Below, piece by piece: positions 7,997 through 15,483 of a stretch of 38,683 bases of DNA. Each line of letters begins with the position of its first letter. Position 1 is the stretch's first letter. Made by a program: the position numbers and the translations under genes. Origin of the DNA: a bacterium Ga0077546 (GTDB taxonomy: Bacteria > Cyanobacteriota > Vampirovibrionia > Obscuribacterales > Obscuribacteraceae); contig LNEX01000191.1 in the NCBI GenBank assembly GCA_001464165.1, positions 1 to 38,683 on the forward strand, in the 5' to 3' direction. Under the pieces are notes generated by a model. That model was not told where the DNA came from. It worked only from the letters and a program-made list of their open reading frames with translations, and searched no databases.

Positions 7997-8959
7997 CTAT
8001 TTACTATTGGAGAATTCTTTAGGATTCTCCAACTGATAACGCAAGCCATCAGCCACAGCCTTTGTTCTGCGACGTTGGTCGTGGTAGATAATAGTCGGAT
8101 TATGGCCCAATCCACTGGCGTTCCACTTATTATAACGGCGTGAATATGGATTGACATCGAAAAATGACCAAGCGCGAGCTTCAACAACAGCATCAAAACC
8201 CTCCAGCTCCTTTCGTTTTATCGACTGCTTGAGGCGGTCGATGTATCCCCAGCGGCAGTGGTTCTGGGTAGTAGCATGCGCCAGTGCTTTCTTTGTATTT
8301 AGGTCAACACTAATTCCTGCGGCAAGTTTATTCAGAAGGGATTTGTTAGGTTGTATAACACATGCCGCAGTTGGGCTTTGATTGGCTAAATCTACGCCTG
8401 CCAGGAGTTGAAAGACATTTAGTTGAAGTCCTACCCGCTGAGCTTGATAGAGCAGTTCTAGAGCTTGTAAGCGAAGCACTTGCTGTTGAATCAGGTCAGC
8501 TTGAAGAGGCGTGCGCACTATTGGTTTGTCACTGGCTTGTTGATATGAGAAAGAACCTAGATTGGTAATTTTGCTTCTACATGTGATGTAAACGCACATG
8601 GGATCTTGGTGCCCCCAATAGGCCCAGCCGATTTTGCCATCGACATTTCTCGTTCCTTCGGCGTGACCGACCGTGCGTTGCAAGAGTGAGCCACGAGTGC
8701 CGTAACTCTTGAGTAAAAGCTCTATGTCTGCTGCTTTGATTGTCTGAGCCGGGCTGGTAATGGCCTGAACTTTTTGTCCAGCTTTAATAGAGCTTTTGGT
8801 CGGGTATGGAATCGAAACTTTGTCATTAGCTTTGGTAATACTGGTGTGAGCAGTATTCGTTGTTCCTTTTTCTTTTTGCCTGTCAGACTGGCCAGAAGTA
8901 AGAGTAAGTGTCAGGGTTAAGACTCCGATGATAGAGCCCAATTGGAGTATTCGATTCAT
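7997..8959 (-). CDS. Secreted protein, cyanobacterial-type hypothetical, possibly cell-wall active
   Basis: This 320-residue protein has a short N-terminal signal-like segment (IIGVLTLTLTLTSG) and then a low-complexity Thr/Lys-rich spacer to about residue 75. The conserved part contains TVGHAEGTRNVDG, WAYWGHQDP, LGSFSYQQ, GVDLANQSP and WNASGLGHNP followed by DQRRR. This order of motifs recalls uncharacterised secreted cyanobacterial proteins with a lysozyme-like look (an early Glu in HAEGT). The link is from memory and not verified. Cys residues near 138 and 143 (VYITC) could form a disulfide. The strong terminator at 7842-7880 ends its transcript. Signals upstream of the ATG at 8959 are weak. 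Confidence 0.6.
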   Translation of the reverse strand: MNRILQLGSIIGVLTLTLTLTSGQSDRQKEKGTTNTAHTSITKANDKVSIPYPTKSSIKAGQKVQAITSPAQTIKAADIELLLKSYGTRGSLLQRTVGHAEGTRNVDGKIGWAYWGHQDPMCVYITCRSKITNLGSFSYQQASDKPIVRTPLQADLIQQQVLRLQALELLYQAQRVGLQLNVFQLLAGVDLANQSPTAACVIQPNKSLLNKLAAGISVDLNTKKALAHATTQNHCRWGYIDRLKQSIKRKELEGFDAVVEARAWSFFDVNPYSRRYNKWNASGLGHNPTIIYHDQRRRTKAVADGLRYQLENPKEFSNSK

Positions 8960-9107
8960 AGCGATCTACAGAATGAAGAACTGGAGTTACATAGGCAACT
9001 AAAGTCACTCAACACACAGAATATTTGGATAGAGGAAGACCAGTGGCGAGAACTCAAAATTGGTTTATTGTTTTTCTCGCCTCTGTCAGCCCTCGACGAC
9101 TTGGTAG

Positions 9108-9929
9108 TTAAGGTAAGGTGATGGCGAAGGTTTCTTTTAGTGACCACTTAGATGATTGCTGGTCAAAGAAGTAGCGCGAACCGTTCACTTCTACCCTGAA
9201 GGCGAAACCCATTGACTTTGCTGCCCAATCGCAAGCTTGAAACCGACGGCTGTATAGATTGAGCAAATTTTCTCCACTAGCTACTGAAGTATCCATCTTC
9301 AATTTGAGAATGATCGCGCCAGCGTTTTCGCTGCTTGGATGATCGTCTCCATCGACCAAAATTTGAGAATCTTTGATGGCGAAGTTGACACGGTCATGCT
9401 CCGAATTACGCCACAAACTTAGCTTGGCCAACCCTACTCGACTCAATATAGAGAGTGTGAGTGCACGCCAGAACCTGACGCGGTCTTCATCGCCAACGCA
9501 CTTGTCAGCGATTACAACAATTGCCAATTCAGGAAACAGCTTTAATGATTCGAGGGGAGTTTTGTTTAGGTCTTCTGAACGATGGCATGAGACGACCGCT
9601 GCGATTTTTGCAGCTAGTTCTTGGGGGAAGTTTCTTTGTGTTAAATAGTCGTACGCTATTTTCATCCCCGCTTGTGCGTGATTATCTACATCTACAGCGC
9701 GTCCGATGTCGTGAAAGAATGCGCCAGCCGGAATAACTACTGCACGAGATTCCATTGAGAGTTTCCCCGGTAACAGTCTCGAAACTTCATCTTGAATGCA
9801 TTGAGCCGCAAACATCACTGCTTGGGCGTGGGCAACATCATGTTTGGTTTGAGCTCGAGAGATACGGTCACCTGCTTCATACAACCGTTTCACCACCGCG
9901 ACCATTTGGTCAAATCCGATTGAGGTCAT
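9108..9929 (-). CDS. HD-domain phosphohydrolase
   Basis: This 273-residue protein has an N-terminal HD metal-dependent phosphohydrolase domain. Metal ligand candidates are His34 (KHDVAHAQAV), His73-Asp74 (FFHDIGR), His84 (NHAQAG), His116 (CHRSED) and Asp142 (IADKCVGD). This is the spacing of small stand-alone HD hydrolases acting on nucleotides or phospho-signals. The C-terminal 100 residues are not part of the HD domain and are unrecognised; they are beta-rich with a hydrophobic strand AGAIILKLKMD. The protein is cytoplasmic. It precedes the secreted-protein gene at 7997-8959 on the same strand by about 150 bases. The substrate cannot be told from the sequence. Confidence 0.85.
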   Translation of the reverse strand: MTSIGFDQMVAVVKRLYEAGDRISRAQTKHDVAHAQAVMFAAQCIQDEVSRLLPGKLSMESRAVVIPAGAFFHDIGRAVDVDNHAQAGMKIAYDYLTQRNFPQELAAKIAAVVSCHRSEDLNKTPLESLKLFPELAIVVIADKCVGDEDRVRFWRALTLSILSRVGLAKLSLWRNSEHDRVNFAIKDSQILVDGDDHPSSENAGAIILKLKMDTSVASGENLLNLYSRRFQACDWAAKSMGFAFRVEVNGSRYFFDQQSSKWSLKETFAITLP

Positions 9930-10347
9930 AATTTTGTACGATAAAATAATGGACAGTTTTAGGCACTTTCATTGAGGGTGCTTTATTGACTCAGCTTGAG
10001 AAGAATTAAGCGCTTGGTTGAGTCAAGTGACTATTGGGAGAGAAGACTTTCCTTGACGTTAATGAAAGAGACAAAACATCTTAATCATGCCTGAGAGCAA
10101 GGCCCGATTGCCAGTAGTTTGGAGCCAAATCTTTTCGGTTTGCTTCTGGAACTTGATTACAGCAAGCTTATGACTGAATTCAGTCGTCGCGCAGTTTGCG
10201 TGAAGTGGTTGATGCCCTTCGTATCTAGCAGGTATGGTTCTGTCACAAAGTTTCTAATAAGCTAATAAAGTTGAAGGGGGAAGTCGAGCTTGTATCTATT
10301 TCATACCGGTACCGGGTTCGCACAGCATTTCAATTGGAGTGAGTATT
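9930..10347. other. Intergenic region between divergent genes
   Basis: About 400 bases separate the HD gene (minus) from the small-protein operon (plus). It should contain both promoters. I found no ORF, RNA gene or strong repeat. TTGGAG at 10334-10339 is the ribosome site of the next gene. Confidence 0.4.
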
Positions 10348-10596
10348 ATGAGCGATTCTGGAGCCGATCAAGGAAGTCAGATTAGTTCGTTGTCTAATTG
10401 CTCAGCACCACTATTGGTCGACAATAATTTTGCTTCTAGTAGCACGCCGGCTCATTCCTCTAACCCCGAAAGTAAAGCTGGTGACTGCGATGGTAAGTCT
10501 GGCCTCTGCAAAATTTCGGCTGAATTTCGTTCAAGTATGAAGAATAAATACTTTGATTTGAACGAACCAGTTCACCATTCATCTTTGGGAGTTTAG
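10348..10596 (+). CDS. Small Ser/Asn-rich hypothetical protein
   Basis: The product has about 82 residues and is of low complexity: a Ser/Asn/Ala-rich first half likely to be disordered, then DCDGKSGLCKISAEF, whose two cysteines could form a small loop. I see no known family. The start is the ATG at 10348, because TTGGAG sits eight bases upstream; an in-frame GTG at 10339 overlaps that ribosome site. It is the first gene of a tight three-gene plus-strand operon, with three bases between its stop and the next ATG. Confidence 0.55.
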   Translation: MSDSGADQGSQISSLSNCSAPLLVDNNFASSSTPAHSSNPESKAGDCDGKSGLCKISAEFRSSMKNKYFDLNEPVHHSSLGV

Positions 10597-10599
10597 TAA

Positions 10600-10974
10600 A
10601 TGATACAGCCAATTCAACATCAGCCTGTTTATCGTGGTCACGAAGCTAATGGGCGGGTTTACAAAGTATCTAGCCAAGGGATTATCCCTCCAGTATCCGA
10701 TCATTTTACTATCGACAATATTTTAGATTTCGACGGTCGAGTCATATACTTTAATACTGACGGTGGCAGTCAGTGGTTCTATGGTATTGTTCATTTTCAT
10801 GGAGAGCGAACGTTCGTGAATCTTGCTGTAGATTTCAGCAGAGATAGGGCTGGGCTTCATGTTGTTCTCTACCCATATCATGCAAAGGTAAGAGAAACAT
10901 TTATTTTTCGGTTAGCTTTTTCCGAAGAATACCAAGGCTTAGTTTTCTCAAATGACGATTTTTGCACGACTTAA
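10600..10974 (+). CDS. Uncharacterised protein
   Basis: This 124-residue soluble protein has no recognised domain. It is rich in aromatic residues and predicted beta strands (VIYFNTDGGSQWFYGIVHFHG, FVNLAVDF, LHVVLYPYH). This suggests a compact beta-sandwich or barrel, but no motif supports a function. GGGAG lies about nine bases before the ATG, within the end of the preceding gene, so translation is probably coupled. A TPR gene follows 44 bases later. Confidence 0.55.
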   Translation: MIQPIQHQPVYRGHEANGRVYKVSSQGIIPPVSDHFTIDNILDFDGRVIYFNTDGGSQWFYGIVHFHGERTFVNLAVDFSRDRAGLHVVLYPYHAKVRETFIFRLAFSEEYQGLVFSNDDFCTT

Positions 10975-11018
10975 ACCGGTTCACCACTTGTACACATAAT
11001 CTACTTATCATCTTATAT

Positions 11019-11306
11019 ATGAAGACTGAAGCACAGCCTGAATATGAGTCAACATTGACGTTTGCCCAGTTTGCGTTTTCTCAAGGGAATTACAGACTAG
11101 CAGAACAATGTTATATGCAAGCATTGAAAGATGCAGAGATTGCACACGGCATTGATAGTGCAGAAGTTGGTATAGTCTCTCTAAACTTTGCTGATTTTCT
11201 TAGCCAGACAGGAAGACCCGATGAAATTCGTCCGCTATTGAAGCGGGCTTGTTTGTGTTTGTCGAGCCATCAATTCATGGGTTATTTGATACCTAAGTCA
11301 AGTTGA
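11019..11306 (+). CDS. Small tetratricopeptide-repeat protein
   Basis: The product has about 95 residues with two TPR-like helical hairpins: AQFAFSQGNYRLAEQCYMQAL followed by VGIVSLNFADFLSQTGRPDE and a third helix. The pattern (small residue, Gly, Tyr-x-x-Ala-Glu, Tyr-x-x-Ala-Leu) is that of TPR_10/12-type repeats, which mediate protein-protein contacts. The frame opens earlier, at 10962, overlapping the previous gene. I chose the ATG at 11019 because the repeat begins soon after it and the extension lacks family character. It ends the small operon; the hairpin at 11324-11368 follows 17 bases after its stop. Confidence 0.65.
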   Translation: MKTEAQPEYESTLTFAQFAFSQGNYRLAEQCYMQALKDAEIAHGIDSAEVGIVSLNFADFLSQTGRPDEIRPLLKRACLCLSSHQFMGYLIPKSS

Positions 11307-11323
11307 GCACTAATGAAAAAATA

Positions 11324-11368
11324 GATACTACTGACGGTTATATGAGTCAGTAGTATCAAAGTTTTTTT
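11324..11368. terminator. Bidirectional intrinsic terminator
   Basis: GATACTACTGAC (11324-11335) pairs perfectly with GTCAGTAGTATC (11346-11357). Seven T residues follow on the plus strand, and TATTTTTT follows on the minus strand. It separates the small operon (plus) from the convergent TerD-vWA gene (minus) and can serve both. Confidence 0.85.
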
Positions 11369-11393
11369 CTCGGAATATAGTGGGGGCGCTCCT

Positions 11394-12743
11394 CTAATTA
11401 AGCATGCCTTTAGCTTTTGCCTCATTCAGCCAGATCGGAAACTCCTTTACTAGGCGACTGTAAAGTTCATCATCTGCAATTGTTCGGTAGTCATCAACGG
11501 CAAAGAAGCCAGCATTATCAAAGTAACGTCCTTGCATTTGATTCAAGCGTTGCAGCACATCGTAGCCGCTGCCACCAAGCCCGACGAATTGCCAGAAGAT
11601 TGGATAGTAAGAAGCTTCTTTCAGCAGTCGTTCGATATCTTTGCCTTTGTTGATACCGCCATCGGTGACAAAGAGAATGAGAGTGGGTACGGTATCAGTC
11701 TTTTTGCATTGATCTAGAATGGCTTGCATTACAGGTGGCTCGTTGTTGTCGTAACCTAAACCAGGAACAATGCCGCCGTTGAAGAGACCTCCGAGTATGC
11801 CTTTCTTTGGCTTAGGCGTATTTCCAGAGCCATCACCACCTCGCTGAAGTGAAGCAATATAGCCGTCTAAATTTGATAGGTTGACCGTCGCCATCTGGCG
11901 ATAGCCAGAAGCATAGACCCAAAGTTCTAGTTCGCCATTGTCGTCAAGGTTGAGGGCTAAGGTGGCGAGGCGGTCGACAATACCCTGCATTATTTCAGGC
12001 CACATACCGCGAGTAGAGCCAGATGCATCAAGCACCATAATTACTCGAGCAGTTATGCCATCTACTTTATGCTTGGTCAGGGAAATAGCAGCAGCCTTTT
12101 GCAAATTGATCAGTCTTGAGCCTTTGCGCTCTAGTTCGGCTGTGACTTGTTCGCTCTTCGTCAAGCTAATTTTTGCTACAGTGGCCACAGTTCTTGTTTG
12201 CTCTGAGTCTACTACTTCTTCATCAGCAATTGTAATGCCGAATTCAGTAGCGATTGCAGCAAGGCCACCATTGTATCCTTGGGCAACGTGACGCACCTTC
12301 CATGAGCAGTTGCGACGATATAATTCGGCAATGATGAAGGCGTTTTCGCTACTACCTTCAGCGGAGAAGTTTACTAGCTCGCGGCCAGAGTTATTGCAGA
12401 GAGAAATCTGAAGACTTTTAACTGCTGAAAAGGTTGCCACTGTGTCTGGATCAATGGTAAGGGTGAGTAGAATGCGTTCTACGTCGTCTGCAACCTTGCT
12501 CAAATCTACGTTCATACAATGGCTATATTTGTCACCAAGTCGGGTCTTTTCAGCGCACTTAACAGAACCATCCGGGCAGTTCGGTTGGCCATAGAAAACA
12601 AAGTCTGTTTCGTTGCGAACTTTGCCAGACTTATTGAGCAAGATAGCGGAGAGGTCGGTATTGGCACCACGGTGAAATGCACTTACAACAATTGCCTCTG
12701 TTTGAATTTGGGCGTTGCCGCCTTTGGTTAGTGTAGTCGTCAT
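11394..12743 (-). CDS. TerD domain-vWA domain fusion, TerF-like
   Basis: This 449-residue cytoplasmic protein belongs to the tellurium/chemical-stress resistance group. Residues 1-180 form a TerD domain, ending in the conserved RHVAQGYNGGLAAIATEFG, a family that binds calcium. Residues 230-440 form a von Willebrand A domain with the MIDAS motif DASGS at 239-243 and FVTDGG later. The arrangement is that of TerF-type proteins. A Gly/Lys-rich insert at about 297-325 (GGDGSGNTPKPKKG) interrupts the vWA fold. The ATG at 12743 has no good ribosome site. No other ter genes are in the window; its near neighbours are the propeller-, receiver- and kinase-like genes on the same strand. A long leader with a hairpin precedes it. 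Confidence 0.85.
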   Translation of the reverse strand: MTTTLTKGGNAQIQTEAIVVSAFHRGANTDLSAILLNKSGKVRNETDFVFYGQPNCPDGSVKCAEKTRLGDKYSHCMNVDLSKVADDVERILLTLTIDPDTVATFSAVKSLQISLCNNSGRELVNFSAEGSSENAFIIAELYRRNCSWKVRHVAQGYNGGLAAIATEFGITIADEEVVDSEQTRTVATVAKISLTKSEQVTAELERKGSRLINLQKAAAISLTKHKVDGITARVIMVLDASGSTRGMWPEIMQGIVDRLATLALNLDDNGELELWVYASGYRQMATVNLSNLDGYIASLQRGGDGSGNTPKPKKGILGGLFNGGIVPGLGYDNNEPPVMQAILDQCKKTDTVPTLILFVTDGGINKGKDIERLLKEASYYPIFWQFVGLGGSGYDVLQRLNQMQGRYFDNAGFFAVDDYRTIADDELYSRLVKEFPIWLNEAKAKGMLN

Positions 12744-13121
12744 ATGTTTTTTAGATGATTGTGGTTGAATCTGTAAGGCACTATCAGAGCCAAGCGATAG
12801 GCACCAGAAAGAAGGTGAAAATTATTTGAATGCGAGGATCTTGGGTGCTTTGTGGCTCTGGAGTATCTACCGGAAGAAATAGTGAGTGTATTGATTGTGA
12901 ACACTCACATTCGCTGATGAAAGATGGCTAGATCAGGCTTTGTAAAGCATTATTGAATCGAGCGATGCCAGCAACCATTTGATTTGGAGATATCGCAACA
13001 TTGTGATTTGTCTTAGACGTGGCAATGACGATGCGACGGCTAGCGCAAGCATATTGAATTAGGTCGACAGGATGCGCTCCTGTCGATTGCTAGCATAGTG
13101 ACCTTTTCTTCTCAAGATACT
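12744..13121. other. Long leader/intergenic region of the TerD-vWA gene
   Basis: About 380 bases lie between the GACCAGTCTACT element and the TerD-vWA ATG. The only clear structure is a perfect 9-bp hairpin, TCGACAGGA (13064-13072) facing TCCTGTCGA (13078-13086), with a five-base loop and no adjacent T run. I see no ORF. If transcription starts near copy 3 of the element, this would be a long structured leader. Confidence 0.4.
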
Positions 13122-13133
13122 AGTAGACTGGTC
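13122..13133 (-). promoter_or_regulatory. GACCAGTCTACT element, copy 3
   Basis: The minus strand reads GACCAGTCTACT, one base different from copies 1 and 2, and shares AATCGACC upstream with copy 2. A -10-like TAGTAT follows at about the same distance as TAAAAT in copy 2. Like the other copies it lies just beyond a minus-strand terminator (13147-13200). The next minus-strand gene is TerD-vWA. Confidence 0.4.
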
Positions 13134-13146
13134 GATTGCGGTTGGG

Positions 13147-13200
13147 CAAAAATGAAAAAGAAAAGCATGAGGCCACCAACCATTTCTGGCAGTGGCTCTC
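13147..13200 (-). terminator. Probable intrinsic terminator after the propeller-like gene
   Basis: On the minus strand GAGAGCCACTGCCA faces TGGTTGGTGGCCTC as an imperfect hairpin (plus 13169-13200; GCCAC/GTGGC is the solid part). A T-rich run follows (CTTTTCTTTTTCATTTTT). It lies about 30 bases after the stop of the gene at 13232-14095. Confidence 0.5.
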
Positions 13201-13231
13201 AAGTCTATTTAAGTCGATTTAGTTTGAAGGA

Positions 13232-14095
13232 TCATTCGTAGACTATTCGCAGCTCATCGTTGTGGTAACGTGCCGCGAAAATGCGTCGGCTGTATGGCTG
13301 AAGCAAGAGTTCAGAAAAGTCCCCCTGGTCCAGACAGTCAAGGTGCACTATCTCAATCGAATCATTGAAACAGCAGACCAATTCAACGCCGTTGGGCGCA
13401 ACTGTCAGGTCGACGATAGGGTCGTTAAACTCAAGCCCCTCACTCACCCCTTGGGCAAAGTTCGTTACATAGAGCAGTCCCGTGCTGTTGGCTAACGCCA
13501 TAACTGGCGCTACCCGGCTATTCGCCATAAGCACTATCGGCAAGTAGTCTTCAGGTAAAGTGGAGCTTTCGACAATTAATCGAGACCCATCTTCGATCAA
13601 GATCCACAGATTGTTATCATCGGTGGTCACTGTAAGCGACAGTGAGTCGCCGAAAGTGCTTGGCATGATTTTGCTAACTGCCGCAGTGAGGGGCTTTTGA
13701 GTATTTAGTTGCTGCGAATATAGATCGAGAACAGCTATGCACCCTGCTGAATTTCCGATGATCAGTTTTTCTCCATCACTGCTATAGGCAACCGCAGTTG
13801 CAGCAACAATGTTAACGTCGGCAAGACGTTCGCCAGTGGTTAGGCCAAAGCGATAAACTTTGTCCTCCCCAACTATTGCTATTTCGCTCGTGCCACGAAA
13901 CTGATCATGCCGAAAGGCCGCCGTAATTCCATCTACAATTGTGGGAATCACAAGCTGGCGATGGTACATTTCTCCATCAAGTCGGTAGACTTTCAGGCCT
14001 TCACCGGGCTGATTTACCCAGAGCCAATCGGCATTTAGTGAGGCATTGACTTCTGCTGCTGCATCAAGAACGGGAAATTTGATGAATTTAGTCAT
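13232..14095 (-). CDS. WD40/beta-propeller-like protein
   Basis: This 287-residue soluble protein is made of repeated beta-strand units in the style of a propeller. Examples are TSEIAIVGEDKVYRFGLTTG, ATAVAYSSDGEKLIIGNSAG followed by CIAVLDL, and IVDLTVAPNGVELVCC followed by DSIEIVHL. Several units show the S-x-DG-x-x-L-I/V turn of WD40-type repeats, but a length of 287 and weak repeat identity suggest about six blades. It has no signal peptide or enzyme motif; a scaffold or sensor role is likely. AAAGGAG lies eight bases before the ATG, the best ribosome site in this cluster. The leader upstream is highly structured and begins with a tRNA-like element. Confidence 0.6.
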   Translation of the reverse strand: MTKFIKFPVLDAAAEVNASLNADWLWVNQPGEGLKVYRLDGEMYHRQLVIPTIVDGITAAFRHDQFRGTSEIAIVGEDKVYRFGLTTGERLADVNIVAATAVAYSSDGEKLIIGNSAGCIAVLDLYSQQLNTQKPLTAAVSKIMPSTFGDSLSLTVTTDDNNLWILIEDGSRLIVESSTLPEDYLPIVLMANSRVAPVMALANSTGLLYVTNFAQGVSEGLEFNDPIVDLTVAPNGVELVCCFNDSIEIVHLDCLDQGDFSELLLQPYSRRIFAARYHNDELRIVYE

Positions 14096-14211
14096 GATTT
14101 TCTCCTTTGAAAATGCCCTTGCTTTGGTGCAAGAGTCTTATCGCGGCGATTACTCCGAAAAGGAGTCAGAACAGGGCCTAAGCCCCAGGAGATTGTTCTG
14201 GCTGCGACTAA
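14096..14211 (-). other. Structured leader of the propeller-like gene
   Basis: Between the tRNA-like element and the ATG, the minus strand can form three hairpins: CAGAACA facing TGTTCTG around a G/C-rich core, ACTCC-TTTTC-GGAGT, and CTTGC-ACCAAA-GCAAG. The ribosome site AAAGGAG follows the last one. The run of hairpins suggests RNA-level control, but I match it to no known riboswitch or ribosomal leader. Confidence 0.4.
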
Positions 14212-14281
14212 TAGAACTGACAGGAATCGAACCTGCACCCTCTTCCTTTTGGGAAGCGCTCTACCGTTGAGCTACAGTTCA
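14212..14281 (-). tRNA. tRNA-like element with a five-base anticodon loop
   Basis: On the minus strand this folds as a tRNA almost everywhere. Acceptor pairs are GAACTG/CAGTTC (six, plus a T-T mismatch at the end), then TA, D stem GCTC/GAGC with a GG-containing loop, a five-base variable region, and T arm GCAGG-TTCGATT-CCTGT. The anticodon arm is CTTCC-CAAAA-GGAAG, a perfect stem with a loop of five instead of seven and no U33, so no anticodon can be read. No CCA is encoded. It lies about 115 bases upstream of the propeller-like gene. It may be a degenerate tRNA gene, a pseudo-tRNA, or a tRNA-mimicking leader element; it is unlikely to decode. Confidence 0.6.
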
Positions 14282-14322
14282 AGAATGCAAGTTTTAGTCA
14301 AGCTTCTATGTCAACGAAAAGA

Positions 14323-14772
14323 CTATAGCCAACTTAGGTCCTCACCTATTCCGACAGAGTCGCAAAAGGTTTCAACCACTTCGACGATATCAATTTCACC
14401 GTAACGGATTGCTTGCGCTAGGTTGTGTTTTGGTATGGTCATGTTCGCACCAGCGTGTAACATATCGCCGTTGAGATTAGCTTTTGCACTGATACCGACA
14501 GTGACAACTCCAGCAGCTCTCAATAATTCCACAAGTTCAGCGCCTGTGAAGTGGCCATAGAGTTCGTGGTCGACGAAGGCTATATCGAAGTCGCTCAGCT
14601 GGTGGTATTGATTTTCAGATTGGTCTGGAGCAATTAGTTCAATTGTGCGTGCATCAGCATCACTAGCGCCTAATCCCCAGATCAGTTGATAGTCGCCCGT
14701 TGACTCAATTGCAGACTTGATGTCGGCTCCAGCGTCGAGCAGATCTTCGAGCAGAAGTACTTTAAGTGTCAT
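14323..14772 (-). CDS. Response-regulator receiver-like protein
   Basis: This 149-residue single-domain protein has the layout of a two-component receiver: acidic pair Glu9-Asp10 (LLLEDL), phosphoacceptor candidate Asp68 (DFDIAFVDHELYG), Ser95 in VGISAKAN in place of the switch Thr/Ser, and Lys115 in MTIPKHN. The body is divergent and has a longer helix-loop region after strand 2 than usual. It has no output domain, so it would act through a partner. GGTGA lies about six bases before the ATG. The kinase-like gene lies upstream on the same strand and the propeller-like gene downstream. No histidine kinase is visible. Confidence 0.7.
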   Translation of the reverse strand: MTLKVLLLEDLLDAGADIKSAIESTGDYQLIWGLGASDADARTIELIAPDQSENQYHQLSDFDIAFVDHELYGHFTGAELVELLRAAGVVTVGISAKANLNGDMLHAGANMTIPKHNLAQAIRYGEIDIVEVVETFCDSVGIGEDLSWL

Positions 14773-14884
14773 AGATTCACCAACGCTAGTTTATTTTGGG
14801 CAGAAGGTAGAAGGCGGGGTAAAGGTCGATTTAGTCGCCTTCTGTTGGTCCTAATAGTTAATCTGTTTGTATTTAAATGATTTA

Positions 14885-15430
14885 CTATGAGGACCAATTG
14901 TGCAGATCGAGATTCATGTCTTGTGATGATAAAGCGCAATAGTCAACCAAGACTATCTTTTGCTCTCCATCTCGCTCGACTAAACCAAGCTGTTTTAATA
15001 ACTCAGTATCATCGAGAAACAGGTCTTCTGCGAGCATGTTGAAATCGGCATAGAACCCTTCCCAGAGTTCTTCTGGTACATCTTCAGCTCTTTGTATTGA
15101 CTCGGCAAGTTCTTGTATGAACCAAAAGCCGCCAGAATCAAGTTCGTTGACTTCCTCTTCTTCCACATTAATGATCATGGCGTCGAATGGCCGATGACCC
15201 CAATCTGGATGCCATCCGTGAAGGAGCGGATCAACGATCTTGAGTACTCGCTCTTCGCCCTCGAACGATACTGAAAGGGCTACTGCTTCTCCTCCGTCTC
15301 CTAGGATTTCAGAGTTTGAGAAGTCGTAACCCAAGTCTTCTAATTTTTCGACGATCATTTCTAAATCACTTCGATTGACCAAGCGTCTTGAACCACGTAG
15401 CAGACTTAACGGATTAGTTTTGGTTTTCAT
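14885..15430 (-). CDS. Small protein-kinase-like protein
   Basis: This 181-residue protein resembles a minimal kinase fold. There is a glycine-rich loop, ILGDGGEAVAL (residues 42-52), a VLK lysine (Lys64) in the next strand, and near the end IVLVDYCAL (Asp163), matching the position of the metal-binding DFG aspartate. An HRD-type catalytic loop is not evident, although LFLDDTELLKQLGLVERDG occupies that place. It could be an atypical kinase, a pseudokinase or a phage-type relative; I cannot name a family. It is very acidic (EEEEVNELD). GAGG about 11 bases upstream supports the ATG at 15430. A tRNA-like element and a hairpin form its leader. Confidence 0.55.
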   Translation of the reverse strand: MKTKTNPLSLLRGSRRLVNRSDLEMIVEKLEDLGYDFSNSEILGDGGEAVALSVSFEGEERVLKIVDPLLHGWHPDWGHRPFDAMIINVEEEEVNELDSGGFWFIQELAESIQRAEDVPEELWEGFYADFNMLAEDLFLDDTELLKQLGLVERDGEQKIVLVDYCALSSQDMNLDLHNWSS

Positions 15431-15465
15431 TTGTTTTGTTCCTCAGAAAAAAATTGAGTGGAAAT

Positions 15466-15483
15466 TATGCGATTAGTCGCATA
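15466..15483 (-). other. Perfect hairpin abutting the tRNA-like element
   Basis: The minus strand reads TATGCGA-CTAA-TCGCATA, a seven-pair stem that starts at the base after the tRNA-like acceptor end. Only ATTT follows, so it is at best a weak terminator. It may instead be part of the leader of the kinase-like gene, whose ATG is 35 bases further on. Confidence 0.5.
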
